DNA of 64,000 nucleotides from Panacagrimonas sp. GTDB lineage: Bacteria; Pseudomonadota; Gammaproteobacteria; Nevskiales; Nevskiaceae. The stretch lies in the NCBI RefSeq assembly GCF_020697055.1, contig NZ_JAJFBP010000005.1:84762-148761 (forward strand). Reading direction: 5' to 3'. Positions within the stretch are counted from its first letter, which is position 1. Each line of letters begins with the position of its first letter. Made by a program: the position numbers and the translations under genes. Below the pieces are notes generated by a model. The model saw only the letters and a list, made by a program, of their open reading frames with translations, was not told the DNA's origin and did not search any database. Positions 19,495 through 28,610 of the stretch are shown here, piece after piece.

Positions 19495-19682
19495 GAATCG
19501 AGGCGAGCACCGCCGCCGCGGTTCGACGGGGGAAATCAGGCGGATCGGGGTGTCGGGGAAAGGGGGTGGTCGATCGCGGGGCACCATCTTTTTCCGGGTG
19601 CGCGGTGTGTTCGGCGGCCTGACCGAGCGCCCCAAACGGGCGAAGAATCTTTGGTTCGCAGGCTGCGGTTAACATCCGCGCG

Positions 19683-20768
19683 ATGCGCAAGATCATCCAT
19701 GTCGACATGGACGCGTTCTACGCGTCGGTGGAGCAGCGCGACGATCCGACGCTGCGCGGCAAGCCGGTGGTCGTGGCGTGGCGCGGCAATCGCTCGGTGG
19801 TCTGCGCCGCGTCCTACGAGGCGCGCCAGTTCGGCGTGCGATCGGCGATGCCGGCGATGCGCGCCGAGCGCCTGTGTCCCGACGCGGTGTTCGTGCCGCC
19901 CGACTTCACGCGCTATCGCGCGGTGTCGCGCGAAGTGCGGCGCATCTTCGAACGCCACACCGGCATCATCGAACCGTTGTCGCTCGACGAGGCCTACCTC
20001 GACGTCACCGACAACCGCACTGGGCTGCCCAGCGCGACCGCGGTGGCGCAGGCCATTCGTGACCAGATCCGCGACGAGCTGCGGCTGACCGCGTCGGCGG
20101 GCGTCGCCGCCAACAAGTTCCTCGCCAAGCTCGCGTCGGACTGGAACAAGCCCGACGGGCTGTTCGTGATCCGGCCGCACCAGGCGCAGGGACTGATCTC
20201 ACCCCTGCCCGTCGCGCGTCTTCCGGGCGTGGGCAAGGTGATGGAGCGCAAGCTGATCACGCTGGGATACCTGCGCATCGGGGACCTGGCGCTGGCCGAT
20301 CCGCTCGAACTCGAGCAGCACTTCGGCCGCTGGGGCCGGCGACTGCACGAGCTGGCGCAGGGTATCGACGAGCACCCGGTGAGCCCCGACCGCGAACGGA
20401 TCTCGGTGTCGTCCGAGGACACCTTCGAGCACGACCTGCTGATCTCCGAGATCGAGTCGCACATCCGGCGGATGGCGAGCCGGACCTGGCACGCGGCGCG
20501 CAAGCTCGGCCGCCCCGGCCACACCGTCGTGCTCAAGCTCAAGACCTCCGACTTCCGCATCCTGACGCGCAGCCTGACGCTGCCCTCACCGCCCGACTCG
20601 GAGGACAGCCTGGCCGAGCGTGCCCTGGGCCTGCGGGCGCGCATCGACCTGCCCCCGGCAACCCGCTATCGCCTGGTCGGCGTCGGGCTGTCGGGCTTCG
20701 AGCAGAAGGACGACGCCGCCGAGCCGTCCACGCAGGGCGGCCTGTTTCCCGAGGCTGCCGCATCCTGA
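19683..20768 (+). CDS. dinB: DNA polymerase IV (translesion, Y family)
   Basis: 361 residues. The catalytic metal ligands are D8 (in HVDMDAFYASVEQRD), D102 and E103 (LSLDEAYLDVT). The thumb HhH motif LPGVGKVMERKL and the little-finger domain follow. The C-terminus holds QGGLFP, a likely beta-clamp binding motif. Pol IV bypasses minor-groove lesions and causes frameshift errors. I see no LexA box by eye in the upstream region, which instead holds the 9-bp minisatellite. Confidence 0.95.
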   Translation: MRKIIHVDMDAFYASVEQRDDPTLRGKPVVVAWRGNRSVVCAASYEARQFGVRSAMPAMRAERLCPDAVFVPPDFTRYRAVSREVRRIFERHTGIIEPLSLDEAYLDVTDNRTGLPSATAVAQAIRDQIRDELRLTASAGVAANKFLAKLASDWNKPDGLFVIRPHQAQGLISPLPVARLPGVGKVMERKLITLGYLRIGDLALADPLELEQHFGRWGRRLHELAQGIDEHPVSPDRERISVSSEDTFEHDLLISEIESHIRRMASRTWHAARKLGRPGHTVVLKLKTSDFRILTRSLTLPSPPDSEDSLAERALGLRARIDLPPATRYRLVGVGLSGFEQKDDAAEPSTQGGLFPEAAAS

Positions 20769-20875
20769 CCGGCAGATGGAAATGACGCGACAGGTAATAC
20801 CCTCCCCGGTACCCCGCGTCGCATAATCGGCCCGCGCCGGAGCGACGGCGCGGCAAAAAACCTGGGGAAATCGAA

Positions 20876-21301
20876 ATGACCGGTATCGAGGCGCTGCTGT
20901 ACTACGTGTTGTGGATGATCGTCCTGGTGCTGCTGTACGTGGGCCACCGGATTCCGCTGGTGCTGATCGGCAAGAAGCAGGCGAACTACTGGACGCGCGG
21001 CAACACCACGGACGACATGGGCTGGCAGGTTCGTGCGATGCACGCCCATGCCAACACCGTCGAAAACATCGGCATCTTCGCCGCCGTCGTGCTCGTCGCC
21101 GCGGCGCTCGATCGCAGCGCGGTGGTCGATCCGCTGGCCTGCTGGGTGCTGTACGCCCGCATCGGCCAGAGCGTGGTCCACCTGCTCGGCACGGGCTTCA
21201 TCCACGTGCTGATCCGCGCGACGCTGTTCGTCGTGCAGCTCGGCATCATCGCGTACTGGGCCTGGATGCTGCTGCAGCCGGCGACGGCGACGGTGAGCTG
21301 A
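20876..21301 (+). CDS. MAPEG-family membrane protein
   Basis: A 141-residue integral membrane protein with four predicted helices. VRAMHAHANTVENI (the R-x3-H-x-N-x3-E core) is the MAPEG signature for glutathione binding. The family includes microsomal glutathione transferases; bacterial members are mostly uncharacterised. It is followed by a hairpin at 21324-21350. Confidence 0.85.
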   Translation: MTGIEALLYYVLWMIVLVLLYVGHRIPLVLIGKKQANYWTRGNTTDDMGWQVRAMHAHANTVENIGIFAAVVLVAAALDRSAVVDPLACWVLYARIGQSVVHLLGTGFIHVLIRATLFVVQLGIIAYWAWMLLQPATATVS

Positions 21302-21323
21302 CCGATCCGCGGCTACCGATGCC

Positions 21324-21350
21324 GCCCCCGGATCCCCGTGATCCGGGGGC
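21324..21350. terminator. Hairpin after the MAPEG gene
   Basis: GCCCCCGGATC (21324-21334) and GATCCGGGGGC (21340-21350) form a perfect 11-bp stem with a 5-base loop. The following T tract is weak (GGTTTCGTTT), so efficiency is uncertain. Confidence 0.7.
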
Positions 21351-21378
21351 GGTTTCGTTTCCGCATGCAAAGCCGTTT

Positions 21379-21514
21379 GACGCAAAGGACGCAAAGGGAA
21401 AAGAGAGGCGCAGAGGAAAGAATGTTGGCCGGGTGACAGCACCCGAGGAATAGCGCCAGACCCGATTTAGCCTTTTCTCTGCGCCTTTCTTTTCCCTTTG
21501 CGTCCTTTGCGCTC
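21379..21514. repeat. Long inverted repeat, GCAAAG family (about 42-bp arms)
   Basis: The arm at 21379-21420 (starting GACGCAAAGGACGCAAAGGG) is the near-perfect reverse complement of 21472-21514, around a 51-base centre. It lies between the MAPEG gene and proS and is more A-rich than its surroundings. Related copies are at 720-768 and 46310-46462. Confidence 0.88.
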
Positions 21515-21587
21515 CACGTCCTTCCCTGCCCGATACACCAGCGCGGCTACAATTCGCGGCTCCGCTCGCCGCCGCCTGCCCGTCCCA

Positions 21588-23291
21588 ATGCGCCTGTCCC
21601 GCTTTCCGCTCGCCACCACCAAGGAAACCCCGGCCGACGCCGAAGTCGTCTCCCATCAGCTGCTGTTGCGGGCGGGCTTCATCCGCAAGCTCGGCGCCGG
21701 TCTCTACACCTGGATGCCGATGGGCCTGCGCGTGCTGCGCCGGATCGAGAACATCGTGCGCGAGGAGATGGACCGCGCCGGTGCCGCCGAGCTGCTGATG
21801 CCCTCGATCCAGCCGGCCGAGCTGTGGCAGCAGTCGGGTCGCTGGAACGTGATGGGCGCCGAGATGCTGCGCATCAAGGACCGTCACGAGAACGACTACT
21901 GCTACGGCCCGACGCACGAGGAAGTGATCGTCCACCACGCCAAGCAGGACGTGCGCAGCTATCGCCAGCTGCCGTTCAACTGGTACCAGGTACAGACCAA
22001 GTTCCGCGACGAGCGCCGTCCGCGCTTCGGCCTGATGCGCGCGCGCGAGTTCCTGATGAAGGACGCGTACTCGTTCCACATGGACGCCGCGAGCCTCGAG
22101 GACGAGTACCAGAACATGCGCCGCGCCTACGCGCGGATCTTCGAACGCATCGGCGCGGACTTCCGCATCGTGCAGGCCGACAGCGGCAACATCGGCGGCG
22201 CCAAGTCCGAGGAATTCCACATCCTGGCCGGTTCGGGCGAAGACCTGCTCGCGGTCTCCACCGTCGGCTCCTACGCCGCCAACATGGAAGCCGCGGCGTG
22301 CCCGCCTTCGGGCAAGGTCCGCGGACCCGCGACGCAGGCGCTCGAACAGGTCTCGACGCCGGGCCAGAAGACCTGCGAGCAGGTGTCGAAATTCCTCAAC
22401 GTTGCGCTGACCGCCAAGGTGAAGCTGCTGGTCGCCAAGGGCCGCCAAGGCGGGCTGGTGGCCATCGCGCTGCGCGGCGACCACGAGCTCAACGAGGTCA
22501 AGGCCGCCAAGCATCCGCTGATCGCCTCGCCGTTCGAGATGGCCAGGATCGAGGACGTACAGGCCGCGTTCGGCTGCGAGGTCGGGTATCTCGGACCGGT
22601 GAAGTGCCCGGTGCCTCTGATCGCCGATCACGCGGCGCTGGAGATCGCCGATTTCGTCTGCGGCGCCAACGTCAACGATGCGCACTTCAAGGGCGCGAAC
22701 TGGGAGCGCGACTGCCCGATTCCCGAAGGTTTCGACCTGCGCCGGATCTGTGAAGGCGATGCGAGTCCCGACGGCCAGGGTGAGATCCGGTTCTTCCGCG
22801 GCATCGAGGGGGGCCACATCTTCCAGCTCGGCCGCAAATACACCGAGGCGATGGACTTCACCGTCCTCGACGAGCAGGGCCAGGCCGTGACGCCGGAAAT
22901 GGGCTGCTACGGCATCGGCGTGTCGCGCCTGGCCGCGGCGGTGATCGAGCAGCGCCACGACAAGGACGGCATGCGCTGGCCCGACGCGATCGCGCCGTTC
23001 CGCGTGCTGGTGTGTCCGATCGGCACCGACAAATCCGAACGCGTGAAGCAGGCGGCCGAGCAGCTCTACCAGCAGCTGGTCGACGCCGGCGTCGACGCGC
23101 TGCTCGACGATCGCGGCCTGCGCCCGGGGCCGATGTTTGCCGACGCCGACCTCGTCGGCATCCCGCATCGCCTCGTGATCGGTGAAAAGGGCCTGAACGC
23201 GGACCAGTACGAGTACAAGCGCCGCGGCGCCGACAAAGCGGACATGATCCCGGCGCGCCTCGAGGCGTTGCTGGAACGGCTGCGGACCTGA
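21588..23291 (+). CDS. proS: Prolyl-tRNA synthetase
   Basis: A class II synthetase of 567 residues (E. coli 572), of the bacterial type with a YbaK-like editing domain inserted between motifs 2 and 3. Recognisable segments are GFIRKLGAGLYTWMPMGLRV near the N-terminus, motif 2 FRDERRPRFGLMRAREFLMK, and motif 3 GCYGIGVSRLAAAVIEQ. The editing domain should clear Ala-tRNA-Pro. ATG 21588 begins the conserved MRLSRFPLATTKETP. Its stop overlaps the apparent start of the lytic transglycosylase. Confidence 0.96.
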   Translation: MRLSRFPLATTKETPADAEVVSHQLLLRAGFIRKLGAGLYTWMPMGLRVLRRIENIVREEMDRAGAAELLMPSIQPAELWQQSGRWNVMGAEMLRIKDRHENDYCYGPTHEEVIVHHAKQDVRSYRQLPFNWYQVQTKFRDERRPRFGLMRAREFLMKDAYSFHMDAASLEDEYQNMRRAYARIFERIGADFRIVQADSGNIGGAKSEEFHILAGSGEDLLAVSTVGSYAANMEAAACPPSGKVRGPATQALEQVSTPGQKTCEQVSKFLNVALTAKVKLLVAKGRQGGLVAIALRGDHELNEVKAAKHPLIASPFEMARIEDVQAAFGCEVGYLGPVKCPVPLIADHAALEIADFVCGANVNDAHFKGANWERDCPIPEGFDLRRICEGDASPDGQGEIRFFRGIEGGHIFQLGRKYTEAMDFTVLDEQGQAVTPEMGCYGIGVSRLAAAVIEQRHDKDGMRWPDAIAPFRVLVCPIGTDKSERVKQAAEQLYQQLVDAGVDALLDDRGLRPGPMFADADLVGIPHRLVIGEKGLNADQYEYKRRGADKADMIPARLEALLERLRT

Positions 23292-23872
23292 AGACGCGCG
23301 CGATCATCCCGAGGGCGACGCTGGCGATCTGCCTCGCCGCGTTCGCCTCGCTGGCCCAGGCCGGTCCCACCGGCCAGATGGAACCCGAACTGCGGCTTCT
23401 GCTCGAGAAGGCCGTGCACGACTCGGAGAGCTTCGAGCACCGCTTCGACGCCGAGGTCTGGCTCGCGGACATGTCCGGGCGCCTGCAGCGTTTCATCAAG
23501 GACGATCGCGAGCGCCTCGAATTCCTGCGCCTGCTGCACCGCGAGGCGCAGCGCGCGAGCATTCCACCGGAGCTGGCGCTGGCGGTGATCGAGGTCGAGA
23601 GCCGCTTCGATCGTTTCGCGATCTCCAGCGCGGGCGCACAGGGCTACATGCAGATCATGCCGTTCTGGCTCAAGGAGATCGCCGGGCCGGAAGACAACCT
23701 CTTCCACGCGCGCACGAACCTGCGCATGGGCTGCACGATCCTGCGGTTCTACCTCGACAAGGAACGCGGCAACCTGGTCGGTGCACTGGCGCGCTACAAC
23801 GGCAGCTACGGCAAGCCGCAGTACCCCAACCTCGTGTTGCGCGCGCTCAACCGGCGCTGGCAGCGCGGATAG
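23288..23872 (+). CDS. Lytic transglycosylase (SLT fold), apparent CTG start
   Basis: A periplasmic enzyme that cleaves peptidoglycan glycan strands. The catalytic Glu is E104 in VIEVESRF, followed by GAQGYMQIMP and the ALARYNGSYG end motif. The first in-frame ATG (23378) falls after a clean signal peptide that is encoded upstream: KTRAIIPRATLAICLAAF, ending AQA. The only way to include it is initiation at CTG 23288, which overlaps the proS stop as CTGA; no ATG, GTG or TTG exists in this frame back to the preceding stop. Translational coupling to proS is likely. Confidence 0.85.
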   Translation: MKTRAIIPRATLAICLAAFASLAQAGPTGQMEPELRLLLEKAVHDSESFEHRFDAEVWLADMSGRLQRFIKDDRERLEFLRLLHREAQRASIPPELALAVIEVESRFDRFAISSAGAQGYMQIMPFWLKEIAGPEDNLFHARTNLRMGCTILRFYLDKERGNLVGALARYNGSYGKPQYPNLVLRALNRRWQRG

Positions 23873-24685
23873 CTATTCGTCGGCTTCGCGGATGTCGCCG
23901 ATCCGCGGTGTGGTTCCCGCCTCGATCTTCTTCTTGCGATTGCCGCGTGCGATGTCGACCGCGTCGGCGATCTCCTGCGTGCTCGGATGCGGCCGCAGCT
24001 TGAGCCGCTGTCCGCTGCGCAGGCGGTTCGGATCCGGAATGATCGTGGCGTTGGCCTGCCAGATCAGCGGCCACAGCAGCGAGTTGGCGTAGACCTCCGG
24101 CCGGCCCGCGATCACCCAGAGGCTGTCGCCCGAACGCACGGTGTAGGTGCGTATCCGTTTTTCGAGCTGACGATTGAGTTCACGCAGGCGTCCGTACGCG
24201 AGCCGGCTGTTGCCGGTGACCAGGATCTCCTCGGCCGCGCGCAACTGCAGCAGCTGCCCGTCGTCGAGGCCGGAGTAGCCGTAGCTGCGCGCCAGTTCCT
24301 GGTTGGCCAGGCGCGCGTAGTGATCCGACAGCGCCGCCTCGGCCCGCGCCAGCGCTTCACGCGCCGCCGCGCGCGCCTGGGCGGTTTCGCCCTGCGACAG
24401 CGCGGCGCGCGCCTGCACCAGGTCGCCCTCGGCGCCGTTCCAGCCCGCGATCAGGTCACGTGTCTGCCTGACGATGACCTCGGCCTGTTGCAGCTGTTGA
24501 CGCGCCGCGTTGAGTTCGACGGCGTTGCCAGGAGCAAGAGAACGGCTCGCCGGCATCGACTGCGCCGACGGCGGCGGGAATTCCGGTGCCGGGCGCGCGT
24601 GCGGCCGGATGCCGCATCCGCCGCAGGCGAACGCCAGAACCAGGACGCACCAACGGGGATGGGACAGCGCGCGCGGCAGCAGCAT
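23873..24685 (-). CDS. LysM-domain lipoprotein with coiled-coil
   Basis: A 270-residue envelope protein. The N-terminus is hydrophobic (CVLVLAFACGGCG), with a plausible lipobox. The middle (about 55-170) is Ala/Gln-rich helix such as ARAAAREALARAEAALSDHY, likely a coiled coil. A single LysM domain (RTYTVRSGDSLWVIAG onwards) ends in LRSGQRLKLRP and should bind peptidoglycan. Its stop abuts the lytic transglycosylase stop with no gap (23872/23873), so the two convergent genes share terminal DNA. Confidence 0.8.
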   Translation of the reverse strand: MLLPRALSHPRWCVLVLAFACGGCGIRPHARPAPEFPPPSAQSMPASRSLAPGNAVELNAARQQLQQAEVIVRQTRDLIAGWNGAEGDLVQARAALSQGETAQARAAAREALARAEAALSDHYARLANQELARSYGYSGLDDGQLLQLRAAEEILVTGNSRLAYGRLRELNRQLEKRIRTYTVRSGDSLWVIAGRPEVYANSLLWPLIWQANATIIPDPNRLRSGQRLKLRPHPSTQEIADAVDIARGNRKKKIEAGTTPRIGDIREADE

Positions 24686-24750
24686 GAGCAGTCGGACGAG
24701 TGGGCCGCGCGATCATCGGCTACCCCGCGTCCGGCTGCATCTGGTCCGCG

Positions 24751-24779
24751 GGCGCGTCCGGATCCGCTCCGGACGCGCC
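24751..24779. terminator. Perfect 12-bp hairpin between two minus-strand genes
   Basis: GGCGCGTCCGGA (24751-24762) pairs with TCCGGACGCGCC (24768-24779). The T-rich run (24784-24790) lies on the plus-strand side, so it fits termination of rightward transcripts better than of the leftward cupredoxin-like gene that ends at 24790. On the minus strand no T run follows. Confidence 0.5.
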
Positions 24780-24789
24780 GCGGTTTTCT

Positions 24790-25689
24790 TCAGCGCAGGC
24801 CGACGCGGTTGGCCGGCTGCGGCGGACCCACCTCGAGCACGCCGATCTCGCGACCGGTGCTCAGGCGATACGCGAAGCGGCCCGGCTGCTCGGCGACGAA
24901 CTTGAGCAGCATCGGCTGGTTCGCGGCGATCGGCGCCGCGAGGTTGTAGCCGTCGATGCGCAGCGTGTCGGGAATGTTCGAATCGACGATCAGCGTGACC
25001 TCCGACCCGTGCTCGACCGCCAGCGACGCCGGACCCTGCGCCAAGCGGCCGTTGCGCACGACCAGTTCGAACGTCGAATCGCCGCGCTGCGCCATCGCGT
25101 AGCGCTGATCCTGCGCACCGCCGATGTAGCGCACGGTGCCGGACTGGCTGGGCGTCACCATCACGTCGCGCTCGGCGTCGTAGTACGGCTGCGGCAGCGG
25201 CGCCGCGGCGCCGACGACCGTTGTCGATCGCGTGTTGATCTGGCCCGACGTGCCGGCCGGCGACGGCGAGATGCCCGACGTGGGCGTCTGCTCGAGGCCT
25301 GCCGACGACTGCGGCACCGATTGGATGCCGGGGACCGGAGGCGCAATGACGTTGCTCGACGCGCGCGTCGCGGTATAGCCCGTTCCAGATCCGTAGAACT
25401 GGCGCGACGTCGGCGGCGCGACCTGCGCGGTGCCGTAGATCGGCTCACGCGTCACGCCCACCGCGCCCGGCGACGAATAGACCGGCGAAGGGCCGTAGCC
25501 GACGCGCGGGCTCGCGGTCGTGCTCGACATGCGCGGCGTCACCATCACGTCGCGGACGGGGTCGTAGTACGACCGGCCGTAGGTCTCGTAGGTCTGCGCC
25601 ATGGCAGCCGGAATCGCCGCCAGCGTGCCGACGGCGAGCGCCAGGCCCGTCATCGAACCGCGTACGCCGAATGGGGATTTCCGTTTCAT
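24790..25689 (-). CDS. Secreted protein with C-terminal cupredoxin-like domain
   Basis: A 299-residue exported protein of unknown function. The signal peptide ends at AAMAQ. The N-terminal half is low complexity (Ser/Pro/Thr/Gly) and contains two near-identical units, YYDPVRDVMVTP and YYDAERDVMVTP, about 125 residues apart. The C-terminal 100 residues (ELVVRNGRLAQGPASLAVEH, then VTLIVDSNIPDTLRIDGYNL) look like a cupredoxin-type beta-barrel, but without the Cys/Met copper ligands of true blue-copper proteins. GGAG precedes ATG 25689. Confidence 0.65.
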   Translation of the reverse strand: MKRKSPFGVRGSMTGLALAVGTLAAIPAAMAQTYETYGRSYYDPVRDVMVTPRMSSTTASPRVGYGPSPVYSSPGAVGVTREPIYGTAQVAPPTSRQFYGSGTGYTATRASSNVIAPPVPGIQSVPQSSAGLEQTPTSGISPSPAGTSGQINTRSTTVVGAAAPLPQPYYDAERDVMVTPSQSGTVRYIGGAQDQRYAMAQRGDSTFELVVRNGRLAQGPASLAVEHGSEVTLIVDSNIPDTLRIDGYNLAAPIAANQPMLLKFVAEQPGRFAYRLSTGREIGVLEVGPPQPANRVGLR

Positions 25690-25800
25690 CTCGATTTCTC
25701 CGATTAATGACCCGGTCATCACACCGCGGCCACGTGAAAGTCACCTGAACGGGGTCGCAAGCGGCGCGCCCAGCTGAATGGAAGCTGTCGAGACGCCTAG

Positions 25801-26438
<638 letters not shown>

Positions 26439-26439
<1 letters not shown>

Positions 26440-26819
26440 TGCGTCCCTCCGAAAACGTGCGCCGCGTGGCGCTGGTCGCGCACGTGCTGCTGATCGTGGG
26501 CGTGACGCTGCGCGATCCTTCCGCGCTGAGCTGGGTCCTGGCCGCGATCCTGTGCATTCCGCTGCACGGCCTGTGGCGCGGACGAACCTACACCTATGCG
26601 TGGAGCTCGATGCTGATCGCGTTCTTCGTTGCGGGTTATCTCGCCGAGGGCTACGCGCGGCCGGCAACGCGGCTGTCGGCGTTCGCGATGGCCAGCATCG
26701 CGGCCATCGACTTCGTCGCCGTGATGATGTTCGTGCGCGTCAGTGCAAGAGAGGCAGCTGCAGCAGCGGCCCGATCGTCTGCTGCACGAACGGAAGCGTC
26801 GGCCGACGCTTCGCGCTGA
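26439..26819 (+). CDS. DUF2069 inner-membrane protein
   Basis: A 126-residue protein with about four predicted membrane helices (VALVAHVLLIVGVTL; WVLAAILCIPLHGLW; MLIAFFVAGYLAEGY; AIDFVAVMMFVRV). It sits directly after wrbA, an order typical of gammaproteobacteria. The Ala/Arg-rich C-terminal tail (about the last 27 residues) is encoded on DNA that also encodes the C-terminus of Hda on the other strand. Function unknown. Confidence 0.8.
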
Positions 26820-27441
26820 GCGTCGCGTTGTCGATCTCCTCGAGCGCCGCGATCAACGTGCCGGCGTCGCGTCGCAACCGCGCGATCAGCCAGGAGACCA
26901 CGTCGTCGGCCAGTTCCAGGCCGCGCTGCTGCGCCTGCAGGCGCACCAGTTCGCGCCGATCGTCCTCGCGCAGCGGCTTGATGCCGAGCAGCGCCATCGC
27001 CTCCAGGCGCGAACGCAGGTCGGACGAGATGTCCGCCAGGCGCGCCGGTGCGACATTTCCCGCAAGCAGCAGCGGCAGGCCGCGCTCGCGGCGTCGGTCG
27101 ATCAGCCGCAGCAGCACCAGCCCGCGCGCCTCGTCGGTCAGTGCGTCCTCGACGTCGTCCAACGCCAGCAACGGCTCGTCCTGCAGCGCGCCCAACGCAT
27201 CGCATGCGATCGCCGCGGCGCTGTACGCCGCGCCTTTGCCGGCCGCGGCCACGGTGGCCCGCAGCAGGTGCGTCTTGCCGGACGCACCGGCGCCGTAGAT
27301 CCACGCGGCGGGAACCGGCGAGCGCCGCCCGGCGATCACGCGCAGCGCATCGACGATGTCCGCATTGGGACCGGCGAAGAACGTCTCGAAGGTCGGCGCC
27401 TGCGTGAGCTGCACCGGCAGCGCCAGCTGCGAGCCTTTCAT
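26740..27441 (-). CDS. hda: DnaA regulatory inactivator Hda
   Basis: A 233-residue AAA+ protein that, with the beta clamp, makes DnaA hydrolyse its ATP after initiation. The N-terminal clamp-binding motif is QLALPV in MKGSQLALPVQL. Walker A is GAGASGKTHLLRA, a Walker B-like segment is LALDDVEDAL, and sensor 2 lies in the C-terminal helices. The start overlaps the PerM stop (27438-27441). The 3' end overlaps the DUF2069 gene by 80 bp in antisense. Confidence 0.9.
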   Translation of the reverse strand: MKGSQLALPVQLTQAPTFETFFAGPNADIVDALRVIAGRRSPVPAAWIYGAGASGKTHLLRATVAAAGKGAAYSAAAIACDALGALQDEPLLALDDVEDALTDEARGLVLLRLIDRRRERGLPLLLAGNVAPARLADISSDLRSRLEAMALLGIKPLREDDRRELVRLQAQQRGLELADDVVSWLIARLRRDAGTLIAALEEIDNATLSAKRRPTLPFVQQTIGPLLQLPLLH

Positions 27442-28610
27442 GGTCCTGGCGGCGCGACACCGTCCGGCGCGGCCGGCAGCGCTACGGTCGGCGCGCTCGC
27501 GGGCGCGCCGTGGCTGTACATGCGGCTGGCCAGCCATTGGCGCTTGGTCTCGCGCAGCGCCACCGCGATCACCGCCGCCACCGGCAGCGCCAGCATCACG
27601 CCGACGAAGCCGAACAGCTGGCCGCCGGCCATCACCGCGAAGATCACCGCGACCGGATGCAGGCCGATCTTGTCGCCGACCAGCCACGGCGTGAGCACGT
27701 TGCTCTCCAGCACCTGCCCGATCCCGAACACGACCGCGAGCCACACGAACGGCAGCAGCTCCTGGGTCTGCACCAGCATCGCGACCACCGCGGTCATCAC
27801 GCCGACGATCGCGCCCAGATACGGCACGAAGCTGATCAGCCCGACGATCAGGCCGACGAGCAGCGCCAGCTGCAATCCGGCGAGCCACAGCGCGATCCAG
27901 TAGTACACGGTCAGCGCCGCCATCACGGTGAGCTGGCCGCGGATGAAGGCGCCGAGCACCTCGTCGGTCTCGCGCGCCATGCCGCGGACGCGCGGCAGCG
28001 AGCGCGGCGGGATCACGCCGCGGATCCAGGCGACCAGGTCGTCCCAGTCGCGCAGCAGGTAGAACGTGACGACCGGCACCAGCAGCAGGTTGGCGATCGC
28101 CGTGAGCAGCGCGCCGCCCGAGGCCGATACGTGCGTCCATACCTCGCGCAGCAATCCGCCGGCTTCCGACCAGTGCTGCGCGATGACCGTCTTGAATCCG
28201 GCGGCGTCGAGCTTGACGCCGTCGGGCAGCGTGATGCCGATGCGCGACAGGCCGTGATCCTGCAGCCAGGCCAGCCATTCGGGGATGTTCTGCAGCAGCA
28301 CCTTGATCTGGTTCTGCAGCATCGGGATCAGCAGGATCAGGCTGGCCAGGCCCACGGCCGTGATCACCACGAACACCACGCACACGCCCGCGGTGCGCGA
28401 CAGGCGCCAGCGTTGCAGGCGATCGACGATCGGATCGCCGGCATAGGCCAGTCCCGCGCCGAGCACGAACGGCGTCAGGATCGGCGAAAGCAGCCAGCAG
28501 ACGAGCAGGAATACGGCGAGCGCCGCCAGCCACGGCCAGGTCTCGCGCAGGCGCAGCCGGTCGAGCGCCGAGCCGCCGGCGAATTCGGGTTCAGCGCTGG
28601 GCGAGGACAT
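27438..28610 (-). CDS. AI-2E/PerM-family membrane transporter
   Basis: A 390-residue permease with seven to eight membrane helices. Family landmarks are the N-terminal helix block WPWLAALAVFLLVCWLLSPI, NQIKVLLQNIPEWLAWLQ, and the C-terminal pattern PYLGAIVGVMTAVVAM with GQVLESNVLTPWLVGDKIGL. Some relatives export autoinducer-2 or act as Na+/H+ antiporters; most are uncharacterised. It overlaps hda by 4 bp and the upstream DUF2066 gene by 20 bp, so all three form one operon. Confidence 0.88.
   Translation of the reverse strand: MSSPSAEPEFAGGSALDRLRLRETWPWLAALAVFLLVCWLLSPILTPFVLGAGLAYAGDPIVDRLQRWRLSRTAGVCVVFVVITAVGLASLILLIPMLQNQIKVLLQNIPEWLAWLQDHGLSRIGITLPDGVKLDAAGFKTVIAQHWSEAGGLLREVWTHVSASGGALLTAIANLLLVPVVTFYLLRDWDDLVAWIRGVIPPRSLPRVRGMARETDEVLGAFIRGQLTVMAALTVYYWIALWLAGLQLALLVGLIVGLISFVPYLGAIVGVMTAVVAMLVQTQELLPFVWLAVVFGIGQVLESNVLTPWLVGDKIGLHPVAVIFAVMAGGQLFGFVGVMLALPVAAVIAVALRETKRQWLASRMYSHGAPASAPTVALPAAPDGVAPPGP

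Noticed and set aside
24751..24790. Terminator of the cupredoxin-like gene
   Set aside because: The hairpin is perfect but its T run is on the plus-strand side, the wrong orientation for that minus-strand gene; kept only as a hairpin with modest confidence.
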